DNA from: Sciurus carolinensis
Taxonomy: Eukaryota; Chordata; Mammalia; Rodentia; Sciuridae
DNA: 64,000 nucleotides
Reading direction: 5' to 3'
Assembly: GCF_902686445.1 (NCBI RefSeq)
Contig: NC_062232.1
Coordinates: forward strand, 32,754,454 to 32,818,453
Under the pieces are notes generated by a model. That model had not been told where the DNA came from and did no database searches. It was given only the letters and a program-made list of their open reading frames with translations. How positions within the stretch are numbered: position 1 is the first letter of the stretch; each line of letters opens with the position of its first letter. A program made the position numbers and the translations under genes. This document shows positions 30,891-42,229 of this stretch, one piece after another.

Positions 30891-31039
30891 TCTGCAGCTC
30901 CTTGTAAAATGGCCCGTTCATAAAGCGATCCCTGGGAGCTCCCTGGATCACAGCCCTTCCTTCCTCCCCGCTCCCCTTCACCGCCCCCAGCCCCCAGGAG
31001 CGGGCCGCTCTTCCCACCCCTCCTCCCACCACAGGCTTG

Positions 31040-31215
31040 TTTTCTTTTCCTGAGTGATTTTAGGTTCCCATCTGTCATCTTAGGTAATTAATCCCGAGAC
31101 AGAAGGCCAAATAAGCCTACCCCACGTAGCCAGCCCATTAACTAATTGCAAAAGGTGCCTGCATCGTATCATATTAATCCACCGAAGCTGCCCCATCGCC
31201 CACACCTCGCTTCCT
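31040..31215. promoter_or_regulatory. Candidate conserved non-coding element
   Basis: Repeat-free. TAATTA at 31085-31090 overlaps TAATCC at 31089-31094 (bicoid/OTX-type core); a second TAATCC lies at 31175-31180; 'actaattgcaaaagg' gives TAATTG at 31143-31148. Flanking CpGs are retained ('atcccgagac', 'cccacgtagcc', 'gcatcgtatc', 'ccaccgaagc'). Possible homeodomain-bound enhancer; inference. Confidence 0.42.
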
Positions 31216-31840
31216 GAGTTGCACTGATAAAAACGACAAGCCACCTGCTACTGGCCTGGATGGCACTGCCATGATGGATGATCCGTGTCCCGAAAGGGTG
31301 GGGGTCGGCCATGGAGACTCATGTGTCAGGCCCAGGAGAGGGTTGAGAAGCGGACAGGAAGGAGTGGCCAGCTGCTGGGGTCATTTTTTCCCCCTGCCAA
31401 ACAGGATCTGAGACTTCCTGTGTCCCCAGACACTGCTGCCAAGCCTGGCTTCCCTAGACGACTGCCCCAGGATGACAAGACCTCTGAAGACCAGGACAGG
31501 TGGAAAGGCCTGAAAGGTGCCCAGTCACCCCCCCCACCCCCGCCCCTGCCACTTCCAGCAACAGCAACTGTTCTCTCTGCCTTTTGGCGGCTGGTCACTG
31601 AGTCAGCAAGTTCAAGGAGACCGGCTTTCCATTGACCACCCACAGTCTGCAGGCAAAGCCTTTCTGACAGGGGACTTTTGAATGCAGGTGGTCTGCAGGA
31701 GCTTCCCCTCCCCCACCCCACCAGGAGCTTGGAGGCCACACCAGCCCTGCGCAGGGACTGGCTGATGGCCTATTTCTCAGCGGGATTGCGGGCGAGCCTG
31801 TGTGCGAGCGTGCGCGCGCATCCTGCTTCTCCACTTCCAG
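31216..31840. other. Low-repeat stretch between two candidate elements
   Basis: Contains a C-rich run near 31530-31550 and a short CG/CA alternation near 31809-31821. Sense and antisense frames over 31285-31739 are both open, so neither is called. Confidence 0.4.
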
Positions 31841-32060
31841 CACCGGAATAAATTGCCTGATTGACAAACCTCCTCTGTAGTTCACGTGCACTGGGCCTGT
31901 GGGTCGACTGTGGCTACAGTTGCAGTCAGCTGACCTAATCCATTTATCATATTTATTCCGTATTCCACTTTCCATATGTGGAGTTAGGGCCTCCTGGATC
32001 CGCTATGCAAATTAGACAAGATGATTTGCAAATGAGCGGAGGCCTGGCACTTTTTTAAAA
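31841..32060. promoter_or_regulatory. Candidate conserved element with paired POU octamers
   Basis: A perfect octamer ATGCAAAT at 32005-32012, fused to TTAG, is followed 11 bases later by a palindromic ATTTGCAAAT at 32024-32033. Upstream are 'attgcctgattgacaaacc' (TGATTGAC, PBX/MEIS-like), 'gcagtcagctgacc' (CAGCTG E-box) and twin 'tttat' blocks. No repeat and no coding frame. Function is inferred from motif density. Confidence 0.45.
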
Positions 32061-32548
32061 TTACCATTAAGAATGTGGCCACCCTGGCACTGGCTGGGAG
32101 GAGGGAAGCTGGAAGTGAAGAAATGGAATGTCACATGAAGTCCCCTTCCTCACACAGCTGGTTGACACACCTCTATTCTCCCAGCCTTCCCGAACACCCA
32201 TAGGCTCTTGTCCCTCCCTTGGTGGAGGGTGATAAGCACCAGCGTTGGTGGGGAGGTAAGGCTGCCGAGAGGTCCGCAGAGATCTGAACGGGGTCAGAGG
32301 GTGGGGGTTCAACTGCAGAGTTGGAAGTAGCCATTGCAAGATTGGCATGCACAAGATGCACCCCAGTACCCAGAATCAGGCAGCCCACCACCTTGAGCAA
32401 TAAGAAACAGAGGATCCCTGATGGATTTTTATCTTTTGGGGTGTGGAGAAACCATGAATAGTGATTTCCGGGGCTGGGGTGGAGAGAGGATTCTTTAGAA
32501 TAAGCAAGCACCTGAGCTCCAGTCCATTGGATAATCAGGAATCAAACA
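32061..32548. other. Low-repeat stretch
   Basis: No repeat or supported gene. Confidence 0.35.
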
Positions 32549-32549
32549 A

Positions 32550-32765
32550 GCTGGGTGCGGTGTCGCCTGTAATCCCAGCCGCTCTGGAGGCTGAGGCAGG
32601 AGGATCGCAAGTTCAAGGACAGCCTCAGCAACTTAGCAAGGTCCTGAGCAACTTAGCGAGACCCTGTCTCTAAATTTAAAAAATAATAATGATTTAAAAA
32701 GGCTGGGGATGTGGGTCAGTGGTTGAGTGCCCCTGAGTTCAATCCCTAGTACTTAAAAAAAAAAA
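32550..32765 (+). mobile_element. B1-dID SINE
   Basis: B1 half 'gggtgcggtgtcgcctgtaa', 'aggaggatcgcaagttcaag', linker 'ctctaaatttaaaaaataat', ID half 'gggtcagtggttgagtgccc', A tail. Flanks 'aatcaaacaag' and 'aatcaagcag' look like a decayed target duplication. Confidence 0.9.
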
Positions 32766-34463
32766 TCAAGCAGATCCAGAACAAGCCTTGTATGACCATC
32801 TTTGAACCTGGGCTGAAATGGTGGGCCGGCCATTATAACACAACCACACGACCTTATTTCTCCCCTATTCTCACCTCAAAAACCTCTTCAGGCAGATGAG
32901 TTTGTTCAGAATGACGCTGACCTGGGCGTAACTTGGTCTTTAGCTGTGACCCATATCTCAAAAGTCACCCCGTGGATGAAGCGAAGCCAGAACATCAGAA
33001 TTTCAATCTTCCTCAGGAACTCCCAGTGGCACATGTCCTGTGTGGTGTCCCAAACCATCCCACAAAACATCCTGGAGAGCCAGTCACCAATGGAGCAACC
33101 CATCCAAACTTCTGGTATACCACAATCCTATCCCTTCTGGTTTGCCCTGCTTTGGCTTCCGGAAGGCTGCTGTGTTGTTTTCTGGTGGGCTATTCTAGAA
33201 AGAAATCTCATTTTAGTTCAAAGTTCTGCAAATTAATTTGAAGCCAATGTCTTACTTCTTTTTTTTTTTTTAATACACTGGAGAAAAGAACGTGTAATCC
33301 CAGCTTTTCCAAAGGCAGAGCAGGAGACTTCAATAACAAAGTTGTATTGCACTTGGCAATCAGGAAAAGCTGGCCTTTTTTCCAAGTGTCCTTGTTTATT
33401 GTTCTGTTTCTAAGAATATGCAGAAGAGACATCTCCAGGGCAGCCGCACTCTTTCAGCAGGAATTTCAAAAATGGCATTCAAAACATTTTGCCAATAGTG
33501 AGACAAATGTGAACCAGTCTCCAACACGCAAACCATGCTGTCTGACATCAGGCACGGTAGGGTAAGTCGCCCCTGACGAATAAGACAATATTTTCAGAGG
33601 TCTCAATAAAACTAAATAGAAGACCCTAAAGAAGATCGTGCCACATTTAACCCCACAGTGGCTGGTTTACATTAAAGACCTACACCGGCTCTCCACGCAA
33701 GCCCAAGTCCCCTTTGAATCTTGTCGTAATGTGATTCATTAAGGCAAGCTGCCTTTGGTGACCAGGCATGTTTTTAATTACTGTGTTCCATTCACTCCTG
33801 TATGGTCTCGTTGTTATCCTTCCAGCAGATACTTACAAATATGACTTCTTTGGGGGTTCCTTGTGATCTGCAACTATTAATGAGAGCCAGGCAGACCCCA
33901 GCCAAGGGGGCCGCTGATTACCAAGCCAAGAAACATCCAGACGCAGAAACTAATGAGCTGGCAGAGAGACCAAAACAGACTAAGAATGCGGAGCACAGCA
34001 CTGGAGAGAGAGGCCACCAGGACACCCTCCGGAGGGAGACGGAGCGTCCGCAGTTGCTAACAGAGAAGGCAGCCGCGGGTGTGGGAGCAGAGGCGCTGTT
34101 TCTAGGGAGTCCTGGCGATCTGGCTGCAGCCCATCAGGAGAAGAATGTGCTGACCACCAAATAGCAGATTCGTTCCCTGGAGGCGCCTTCCTTAGGAAGA
34201 CAAAGTTCAAAATCCAGCTCTCTCTCCCACCATTACTCTCCCTGCCTGGGATGATACCACCCACCCACCTCCACACCTCAGCAAATCTGCTTCTCGGCTA
34301 TTCCAAGGCCAAGGTGAACTCCATCCCCTCCACGGAATCTCCCAGACCAATAGTGGTTTTATTTACCAAACACAGATTCCCTTCCTTCCATGTCCCATGC
34401 ATTGGGCTAGACGCTGGGGAGATGATTCTGTGATGGTTTCCTGCTGGCCTTAAAGAAGAGCTG
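32766..34463. other. Low-repeat stretch with a possible conserved block at 33715-33800
   Basis: About 1.7 kb with only a T run near 33258-33272. The part 33715-33800 ('gtaatgtgattcattaaggc', 'atgtttttaattactgtg') is AT-rich with TAATTA-type cores. The plus frame 33802-34164 (120 codons) starts with an ATG and is Gln/Lys/Glu-rich, but shows no domain and is antisense to another open frame; not called a gene. Confidence 0.35.
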
Positions 34464-34464
34464 G

Positions 34465-34678
34465 GGCTGGGCACGGTGGCGCACGCCTGCCATCCCAGCA
34501 GCTCGGGAGGCTGAGGCAGGAGGATTGCGAGTTCAAAGCCAGCCTCAGCAACTTGGCGAGGCCCTAAGCAACTCAGTGAGACCCTGTCTCTAAATAAAAT
34601 ATTTTTAAAAGACTGGGGATGTGGCTCAGTGGCTAAGCAACTCTGGGTTCAATTCCCAGTACCCAAAAAAAATAAAAG
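34465..34678 (+). mobile_element. B1-dID SINE
   Basis: 'ggctgggcacggtggcgcac', 'ggaggattgcgagttcaaag', linker 'ctctaaataaaatattttta', ID half 'gtggctcagtggctaagcaa', short A tail. Close to the family consensus as judged from the copies here. Confidence 0.92.
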
Positions 34679-34881
34679 TTGGGAAGATTGAACCCTCCAA
34701 GGAGATGGGGACCTCAGTGGCTGGAGCCTTGCCACTTGCTTGTGCAAGGTTATCTTGATGTGAGCTTTTATTAAGGAATTGTTTCAGATATCACCCTGGG
34801 GGCAGAGAGGGGTGGCCACTCACCAGAACTGGTTCCTTTCTCTGGGCACATAGTTAAACCTTCAGCGGGGAGAGGGGGTTG

Positions 34882-35106
34882 GTTTTTGTTTTGTTTTGGT
34901 GTTTTTGTTTTGTTTTGTTTTGTTTGTACCAGGGGCGCTTAACCACCAAACCATATTCCCAGCCCTTTTTTATATTTTATTTAAAAGGGCCTCACTGAGT
35001 TGCTTAGGGCCTCGTTAAGTTACTGAGGCTGGCTTTGAACTTGCAATCCTCCAGCCTCAGCCTCACGATTGCTGGGATTACAGGCGTGTTCCTCTGTGCC
35101 CAGCCC
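34882..35106 (-). mobile_element. B1-dID SINE, antisense, with (TTTTG)n tail
   Basis: The T tail (34882-34927) has become a TTTTG repeat. Then 'gtaccaggggcgcttaacca', linker, 'ctttgaacttgcaatcctcc', 'ctgggattacaggcgtgttc', ending 'ctgtgcccagcc'. Part of the ID half is deleted relative to other copies. Confidence 0.88.
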
Positions 35107-35202
35107 CCTTGGGTCTTGGGTCTTGATGAGAGACTATCTTTCATGAACCACAAGTGAGGAAAAGAGATGAGGGAGTTAAGAGTGAGGGTACCTTCTCCAT
35201 TC

Positions 35203-35205
<3 letters not shown>

Positions 35206-35254
<49 letters not shown>
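35206..35254. repeat. (CT)n microsatellite
   Basis: About 24 pure CT units. Confidence 0.95.
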
Positions 35255-35257
<3 letters not shown>

Positions 35258-35358
35258 CGTTCTCTTTCTCTCTTCTCTTTCCTGTCTGCTAGCTGCACAA
35301 TGCACCAGGGTGACCTTAAAAGCAGATTTCGAAAATGGTAGAATCAAAACATAATAGG

Positions 35359-35498
35359 TGGAGCTGAGGTTGTGGCTCAGTGGTGAAGGATTTGCCTACC
35401 ATGTGTGAGACACTGGGTTCGATTCTCAGCACCGCATAAAAATAAATGAATAAAATAAAGGTATTATGTCCATCTATAACTAAAAAAAATTTCAAAAG
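35359..35498 (+). mobile_element. ID/STRID-type SINE
   Basis: 'ggagctgaggttgtggctca', 'tgagacactgggttcgattc', 'tcagcaccgcataaaaataa', then a tail 'aataaaataaaggtattatg' 'tccatctataac' and an A run. tRNA-derived body with box B-like 'gggttcgattc' and the long A/T tail seen in squirrel ID elements. Confidence 0.85.
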
Positions 35499-35499
35499 A

Positions 35500-36112
35500 G
35501 TGATAGGAGCCTAAGGTGCTAGGTCACTGTCCCCAAAAGCAGAGCTTGATGGACAGGGGTCCCAGACCAAAGACTTAGTGACAGAATGCTCCCAGGAAAA
35601 ACGAGCAGAAAAGAGAGAAACAGAATGAGTCAAGGGAAGAAGCTCAGCAAGTAGGTAGTTGGAGATGAAGTTTAGCCTCTGATCCCACAGGGAGACCTGG
35701 CTTGGACTCTATGGAATGACTCCATGAAGCTGTATGCAACTGAGACCAGCCAGCCAGGCGTTTGTGCCCCTGTATTGCTCAACCATTGGTTGTGGACTGC
35801 CCTTTCAGGCATTTCTGGGTGGAGTGGCTGTCTGTAGACAGAGGAAAAACATCTGGATAATGGTGCAGCTGTGAGCAATTAGCAGTCAAAACAGAGCAGC
35901 TGTAGGATGGGCAGGCAAGCCTAGTAAAAGGGAGCTGAGGAAGGAGGCAGCAGCATCAACAATGGGTCCCAGAATCACTGTGTGGATCCGAGCCTCTGCT
36001 GGACTCATCCGTGATATGAACAGGAAGGAATCCCTGATTGTGTTAAGGCACTAAGATTTCAGATTTGTTTGTGATAGCAGCTAGTGTCTAATTGCACACC
36101 TGATCTCTTAAG
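35500..36112. other. Low-repeat stretch
   Basis: No repeat or gene recognised. Confidence 0.35.
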
Positions 36113-36114
36113 CC

Positions 36115-36242
36115 AGAAGTTCCTGAACTTTTTCTGTAAAGAACCAGATTGTAAATGTTTTCAGCTTCCCTGGCCATATGGTCTCTGTCACCATAATTGG
36201 CCAGCTTTGTCTTGTGGACCATAATTTGCCACCCCTATCCTA
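36115..36242 (+). mobile_element. hAT-Charlie-type DNA transposon remnant
   Basis: 'cctgaactttttctgtaaag', 'aaccagattgtaaatgtttt', 'cagcttccctggccatatgg', 'tctctgtca' is the recognisable 5' line of a common non-autonomous hAT family. Interior and 3' end are missing or diverged. Confidence 0.6.
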
Positions 36243-37218
36243 AACTATAACCCACAAGAGTGCAGACAATATCTTGGACTTCTTTCTTTTTCATCTAAGA
36301 TTAAGGACACAACTTTACCTGTGCTATATAACCCATTAAAACCCAGTTGATCAATTTGAAAATTTTTAAAAGTAGGGTTTTGGTTTTGGTCATTGCTTAA
36401 TTTGATTTCCACTTGAGTGACTGCTGAAGGGCTGACCTTCTGAGTCTGGTGAAGACTGCTCTGGATTCTGTGTGATCTCCTTATGAGATCTTCTTGGAGA
36501 TGGCTAGCTGCAGTTTCCCATGCCTTGGGACCACCTATCTCCAGTAGGTCTCATCAGTGAGAATGGAGGTTGACCAGAAAGCTCAGCAAGGTGCAGCATG
36601 GATGGCAGAGAGCCTGGCATGAAAAAGGATCAACAGCATTGCACCCCAGGGTCTCTGATGTGCTCCGTGCTACAGTCCCATCTTGGGGCTCCCATGTGCA
36701 GCTTTAATGATCAACCAATAAATATGGCAGCCATAGCCCGCAAAGGGTATGATAACCAGAGGCTGAGGTCCGGGTACAATGACAGTCAAGTTTACTCCAC
36801 CAAGAATACTGCCTAGACCAGTGAAGGTGCTGACTTCAAGGGGAATCTAGAATGGACAGTGGGGGCAGAGGGATGGTGAATATCAGTTATGGCCACACAA
36901 TCAACTAACTCTTCTGTTGTCAGTTTCCTAGGAAATACAGTTGTTCAGATCTCCAGAGGAGTTCTCAAATGGGGCCAACTTACCTAAGAAGCTGGGGGAC
37001 TTCAGCAACACCAGGGCCGGCACACCCATCCCCCAGTGGCTGGAATATCAGCTCTGACCACTCACAGCTGCTTCCCTCACTGGGCACTGCCCTCAGTGAC
37101 ACAAAACTGCCCTGCCCAAATTTATGCTCCTCTCCCAGGTCACATCTCTCAGTCACTCCTAGCTAATATGGGGACACAAGATCCTGGTTCCTCACCTCAA
37201 TTTGGGACAACTCTGAAG
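36243..37218. other. Low-repeat stretch
   Basis: Nothing secure in about 975 bases. Frame 36598-36816 (72 codons) is not supported. Confidence 0.35.
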
Positions 37219-37666
37219 GGCCATGTTTTAGTCAGCTTTTTCCCTGCTATGACTAAAAGACCAGATAAGAACAATTTTAGGGTTGGAGACGTTTATTTGG
37301 GAGCTCACAATTTCAGAGGTCTCAGTCCATGGACAGAAAGTTCCATTCCTCGGGGTGAGGCAGAGAATCACGGCATCCTGGCAGAAGAGTGTGGCAGAGG
37401 GAAGCAGCTCACATGGTGATCTCAGGAAGCAGAGAGAGACTCCACCCTCCAGATGCAAATATATACCCAAAAGCCACGCCCCAATGCCCCGCCTCCTCCA
37501 GCCACACCCACCTGCCTCCAGTTACCACTCAGTTAATCCCACCTGGGATTAATTCTCTGATTGGGTTCAGACTCTCACAACCCAATCTTTTCTCCTCTGA
37601 CCCTTCTTACATTGTCTCACACATGAGCTTTTGGGGGACACCTCACATCCAAACCATAACAGGCCA
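37219..37666 (-). mobile_element. Intact MaLR-type solo LTR with 5-bp target duplication
   Basis: LTR body 37224-37661 (438 bases) has a TG start ('tgttttagtcagctttttcc') and a CA end ('ccaaaccataaca'). GGCCA is duplicated at 37219-37223 and 37662-37666, the 5-bp duplication expected for ERVL/MaLR. Interior: 'gtttatttgggagctcacaa', 'cagtccatggacagaaag', 'ggaagcagagagagactcca', 'gtctcacacatgagcttttg'. Antisense because the reading from the right gives the sense LTR. A solo LTR left by recombination. Confidence 0.88.
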
Positions 37667-38317
37667 CCTCAGCTTCAGATCTCCCCATAACTGCTGAGGC
37701 CCAATTGCATCTACTTCATGGATGGTGAACTTCCCAGCCTGCCATCCTCACCCCATTGTAAGGACATCCCCAGAGTGTCATTCTCTGCCAACCTGCACAC
37801 AGAAATTGACAAGCTGATCTTAATATTTTATGAAAATATGAAGGAACCAGAATAGCCAAAGCAACTTTGAAAGGACAATGTCGGAGGACTAATGCTTCCT
37901 GGTTTAAAACATGCCACAGAGCTACAGAAATCAAGGTGGCATGGTACTAACATAAGGGTAGACATATAGGTCAATGGAATAGAATTTGAAGTCCAGAAAG
38001 AATTCCTCACATTGATGGTCAATTATTTTTAAACAAAGGTGCCACAGCTATGCAATGGGAAGGAGAGTCTTTTTAATAAATGGTGGTGGGACTACTGGAT
38101 TGTCACATGAAAGAAGATGAATTTAGATTCTTAATTCTCACTACACACAAAAATTAACTCAAAATGGATCATAGACCTAAATGTAAGAGCCAACGTTATA
38201 AAACTCTTACAGGAAAACATGAATGAAAATCCTTGTGACGTGGGATTAGGCAGAGTCCTTAGTTATGACACCAAAGGTATCCATAAAATAAAATTTAAAA
38301 TTTAATACATTGAACCA

Positions 38318-38323
<6 letters not shown>

Positions 38324-38349
<26 letters not shown>

Positions 38350-38492
38350 GGTACCAGGGATTGAACCCAGGGGTGCTTAACCACTAAGTCACATTCCTAG
38401 CCCTTTTGTTTTTTATTTTGAGACAGGGCCTTGCTAAATTGCTAAGGCTGACCTGGAACTTACAATCCTCCTGCTTCAACCTCCTAAGCCAT
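38324..38492 (-). mobile_element. B1-dID SINE, antisense, 3' of B1 half missing
   Basis: Long T tail, 'ggtaccagggattgaaccca', 'taaccactaagtcacattcc', then a shortened B1 half ending at 'cctcctaagcc'. The 5' end of the SINE is truncated. It splits the old L1. Confidence 0.85.
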
Positions 38493-38622
38493 CAGTCAAA
38501 TTTGAGAACTTTTGCACTTCAGAAACACTGCTAAGAAAAATGAAAAGAAAAACCACAGACTGGGAGAAAATATTTCCAATTTTCAAATCATAAATCATAT
38601 ATCTGATAAAGTTTTAAACCCA

Positions 38623-38654
38623 GTGTATGTATGTGTGTGTGTGTGTGTGTGTAT
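38623..38654. repeat. (GT)n microsatellite
   Basis: About 13 GT units in the old L1. Confidence 0.9.
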
Positions 38655-38703
38655 ACATGTATTTTAAGTCATATATCTGTACATATGACAAAATTCAAGA
38701 ATA

Positions 38704-38964
38704 GGGTGGGGCATGGTGGAGCACACCTGTAATCCCAGTGGCTCAGGAGGCTGAGGCAGAAGGATTACAAGTTTGAGGCCAGTCTCAGCAACTTAGTAAG
38801 ACCCTCAGCAACTTAGCAATACCCTGTCTGAAAATAAAAAATATATAAAGGACTGGAATGTGGCTCATTGGTTAAGCATCCCTGGTTCAATTCCCAGTAC
38901 AAAAAAAAAGAAAAAAAGAAAAAGAAAGGAAGGAAGGAAGGAAGGAAGGAAGGAAGGAAGGAAA
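38704..38964 (+). mobile_element. B1-dID SINE with (GGAA)n tail
   Basis: 'ggtggggcatggtggagcac', 'acctgtaatcccagtggctc', linker, ID half 'atgtggctcattggttaagc', then an A tail that turns into about 9 GGAA units (38924-38964). It is the second SINE in the same L1. Confidence 0.88.
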
Positions 38965-39830
38965 GAATGAGAAGACAAACTCAACTTTTAAAAGTGGGCA
39001 AAACAATTGAAAATCCATTTCATCAAAGTGGATCTACAAATGGCCAATCAGCAGATGAAAAGATGCTCAATGTCATCTAGTTATCAGGGAACGAATCAAA
39101 GCCACAAGATAGCACTTCATAGCCAGTATGGTGACTAGAATCAAAAGGTGAGACAGTAACAAGGTTTGGTGAGGATGTGGAGAACGTGGTAGCCTCACCC
39201 TTTGTTGGTGAGGAAAGTGAAATGGGGTGACGATTTTGGAAAACAATTTGGCAGTGCCTTAGAAAGTTAAACATAAATTTATCATAAGCCCCAGAAATTC
39301 CACTCCTTGGTATAGTCCCAAGAGAAAGATAACATACGTCCCCACAAAGACTCATACCTGTACGTCCTTAGAAGCATTATTCATAATAACCCCTCAGTAG
39401 AAACAACCTAAATATTCATCAACAGATGAATGGACAGGTAAAAGGTGGTCTATCTGTGCAATGGAATATTATTCAGCAAGAAAAAAATCAGGAAGTATGG
39501 ATACATGCTACAGTGTGGACAAAACTCAAAAAACATGGTAAAGAAGTCAAAGACCACATTCTGTATAATTGCATGAACCATCCAGGAAAGGCAAATGTAC
39601 AGAGATGGAAGGTGGATTAAGCACTGCCAGCACTTGGGGGTGGCAATGGTCACTGGCTCCTCAAGGGCACCAGGGATCCTCTTGAGGTGATAGAATGTTC
39701 TAAGGTTGGATCGTAGTGCTGTTGGCATGAATCGGTAAATTGACTAAAAGTCTTTCAACTGTATGCTTAAAACGGATGAATTTGATAGTATGTAAATCAC
39801 ATTTCAATAAAGGTGCTTTAATAAAAAACC

Positions 39831-41800
39831 TTCTGCATACGTAACTCCATCTCAAAGTCTATTTCCAGGGAACCCAATCAAAGACCACATATATTGCATT
39901 TTAACCATACTTACTTTTCATCACGAGCCAAATTTGAGAAAATCGTGGTTTCAGGATGAAAAGCCCAAATGTAGGATCAAGCCACCATCATTGCCACCCT
40001 TCTCTGACACCAATTTTAGGACCCAGTTCCTTCCCACAAAGAAAATAACTCGACCGCTGCCCACACGAAGCAGAGTAGCAGGGACCCTTCTACGATTTCC
40101 CCTCGTTTTTAATTACAAATTCCTCTTCTTCATAGATGTTTCTGTCCCATGCTGTCATCATCCTTGGGGTCTGAAAAGTGCAGATACCTTGAGGCGTAGA
40201 TGGGGGTGGGGAACATGACCTGCATTTGGTGGGGAGTAAGAGGCCGTGGATTGACAAGAAGGAGCCCCTGAGACGATCAGGCAACAGAGAAGGAAGGGGA
40301 AAAAGGCGAGTTGATAAACACAGACTCCGAGTTCATCTCACAAGGCTGGCTGCTCATTGCTCAACGTTGCGAGACGCTGACTTCTTAGAGGTTTGCAGTC
40401 ACAGCTCGCTCGAGCTGGAAATTGCTGTGAATGTGCATGCTACCCGAGGCTGAGCTTGTAAAAAGAGTTCTCTGGCATCCTTGCCTTGCTGACAGGTCTG
40501 GGACATCGTGCGTTCCTCAGGGGCAGCTGCGCCTGAGCCCCCCGCAACCCAGCCCCCAAGCTCTTGACCACTGGACCGATCATCAATGAGCCGTCCCATC
40601 TCACTGCCTCTCTCCCCTATCTCCTGCTCCCTCCATGTGGGTCCCAGCCTCCATACATACCCTTCTCCTGCCTGCAGTCCCATGATCTTGCTGCTCAATT
40701 CCCCGTATGTTGAACTCCATCACGTGCAAACAGAACTACCCCTGAGCCAAGTTCTGATAGCAAAAAAAAAAAAAAAAAGTCACAAATAACACAGTCCCCC
40801 ACCCCACGTCCTCAAGAAGCTCACAGATACAAACAAGAGGACTTCTTTGGACTGTGATGTTGCGTAAACTTGGAAGCAGAGTGGCGGATGGGGACATGTC
40901 CACCCAGAAGGAGAGGTCTCTCGGGAAACTTCCAAGGAAAGGGGGCTGCTGACATGATCTCTTAAAAGAAGAACTGTTGCTTGAAAACCTTCCCAGAGGA
41001 GAGAACACAGCCATTTAGGCAAACCCCAGAGAAGTGCCCACCCGCTAGAACTTTCTAACAGGATATCAGTGCTCTGCACCAGCGCATCCGACAGGGTAGG
41101 CGCTGTTGAGTACTTGAGATGTGGCGAGGGCAATGAGAAATGGAATTTGAGCTTGTCTTTCTTTTTAACTCATTTTCATTTAAATTGCAATCTACCCATG
41201 GGGTCAGCAGCCCCTGGAGGGGAGAGCACTGGCCCCAGAGGTACAAAGCAGCAGGACCCCTTGGCGTCAGGTGCATGTTGTTGTAGGAGGGCAAAGCCTA
41301 GGGTGCCCGAAGCTGCTAGAAACAGAAGAAATGAGGCCAGATCACCATGGAGTTCAGGCACGTGTCTGTCTGGCTCTCTCGCCCCGCCAGCCACGCCAAG
41401 CCTCCCAATTCACCCTCCAGGGAAGCAACCAGTACCATCTCTGCCCTTCCACTGTTCTCAATCACCCGCAGCTGGTGAAAAGGGTGTGCACGCCCTCCGT
41501 GGGCACCCTGCGCACCGTGTCCTTCTGGACAGGGGAGCCCCGTGGAAAGGGGTCAGCCATTTCTTGGCATCAGCAGTTTCATTGCTACCTCAAAATGTAG
41601 GCCCAGAATTGTGTGATCTTCCAATGTTTCAAGAAGCCAGAAACCACAACTTATTTTGTGAGATCTTTCCATATTTGGATGTTGGATATATATTTTTTTA
41701 ATGCTGTGCAGGGTAAGAAAAGTCAGTCTTGGAAGGTGGAATGTAGTCCTTGAACTATGAAACTATGAGTATGTGGCCAATACTCTCCTCTCAAGCTCCA
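39831..41800. other. Low-repeat stretch
   Basis: About 2 kb with only a 17-base A run (40761-40777). It holds the longest non-repetitive open frame of the window (41069-41701, plus, 210 codons), which I do not call: frames on the other strand and in another plus frame are open over the same bases, there is no domain, and the composition is Pro/Gly/Ser-rich as expected for GC-rich non-coding DNA. Confidence 0.4.
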
Positions 41801-42016
41801 TTTTTTTTTTTTTTTTTTTTGTACCAGGGAGTGAACCCAGGGGCACTTCACCACTGAGCCACATCCCCAGCCCCTTTTTACGCTTTATTTTGAGACAGAG
41901 TCTTGGTGAGTTGCTTAATACCTCACTAAGTTGCTGAGGCTGGCCTCAAACTTGCAATCCTCCTGCCTCAGCCTCCTAAAACACTGGGATTCCAGGCATG
42001 CGCCACCACACCTGGC
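41801..42016 (-). mobile_element. B1-dID SINE, antisense
   Basis: T tail of 20, 'gtaccagggagtgaacccag', 'tcaccactgagccacatccc', linker, B1 half 'ttgcaatcctcctgcctcag', 'cgccaccacacctggct'. Complete. Confidence 0.9.
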
Positions 42017-42129
42017 TTCTCTCCCTCTTTTGTAGCACCTGTCATTCCACATTGCACACACCTGTGTTTATAATGCCCATCTCCCCCCGCCCCATAGGCT
42101 CCCCATGCTTCAAGGACACCAGCCAAAGT

Positions 42130-42225
42130 CCTACTCATCCATCACCCCAGGACCCAGTACAACACTTGTTCCGTGGTCTTTGCTTTTTAGGTGTTCGTTG
42201 AATGGATGAATGACCTCATTGGTTT
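42130..42225 (+). repeat. L2/MIR 3'-end fragment
   Basis: 'caggacccagtacaacactt' followed by 'aggtgttcgttgaatggatg' and 'aatgacc'. Confidence 0.45.
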
Positions 42226-42229
42226 GTGC

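Larger units (their letters stand above)
37770..39830 (+). mobile_element. Old L1 (ORF2 3' part and 3' UTR) with two nested SINEs
   Basis: Recognisable ORF2 nucleotide lines in order: 'ggaaccagaatagccaaagc', 'cagagctacagaaatcaagg', 'aacaaaggtgccacagctat', 'aaaaattaactcaaaatgga', after SINEs 'ccaatcagcagatgaaaaga', 'aaccccagaaattccactcc'-type text, 'atgaatggacaggtaaaagg', then a 3' UTR ending 'cacatttcaataaaggtgct' and A-rich tail near 39830. The reading frame is broken many times by stops and indels. Sense orientation, 5'-truncated. A dead L1. Confidence 0.85.

Noticed and set aside
33802..34164. 120-codon plus frame with ATG
   Set aside because: Amino-acid mix is plausible but there is no family likeness, and the antisense strand is open; left as a possible non-coding transcript only.
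35359..35498. tRNA gene
   Set aside because: Box A/B-like motifs belong to a tRNA-derived ID SINE; there is no tRNA cloverleaf and it ends in an A-rich tail.
40761..40777. A17 run as a processed pseudogene tail
   Set aside because: No retrocopied coding sequence or target duplication recognised upstream.
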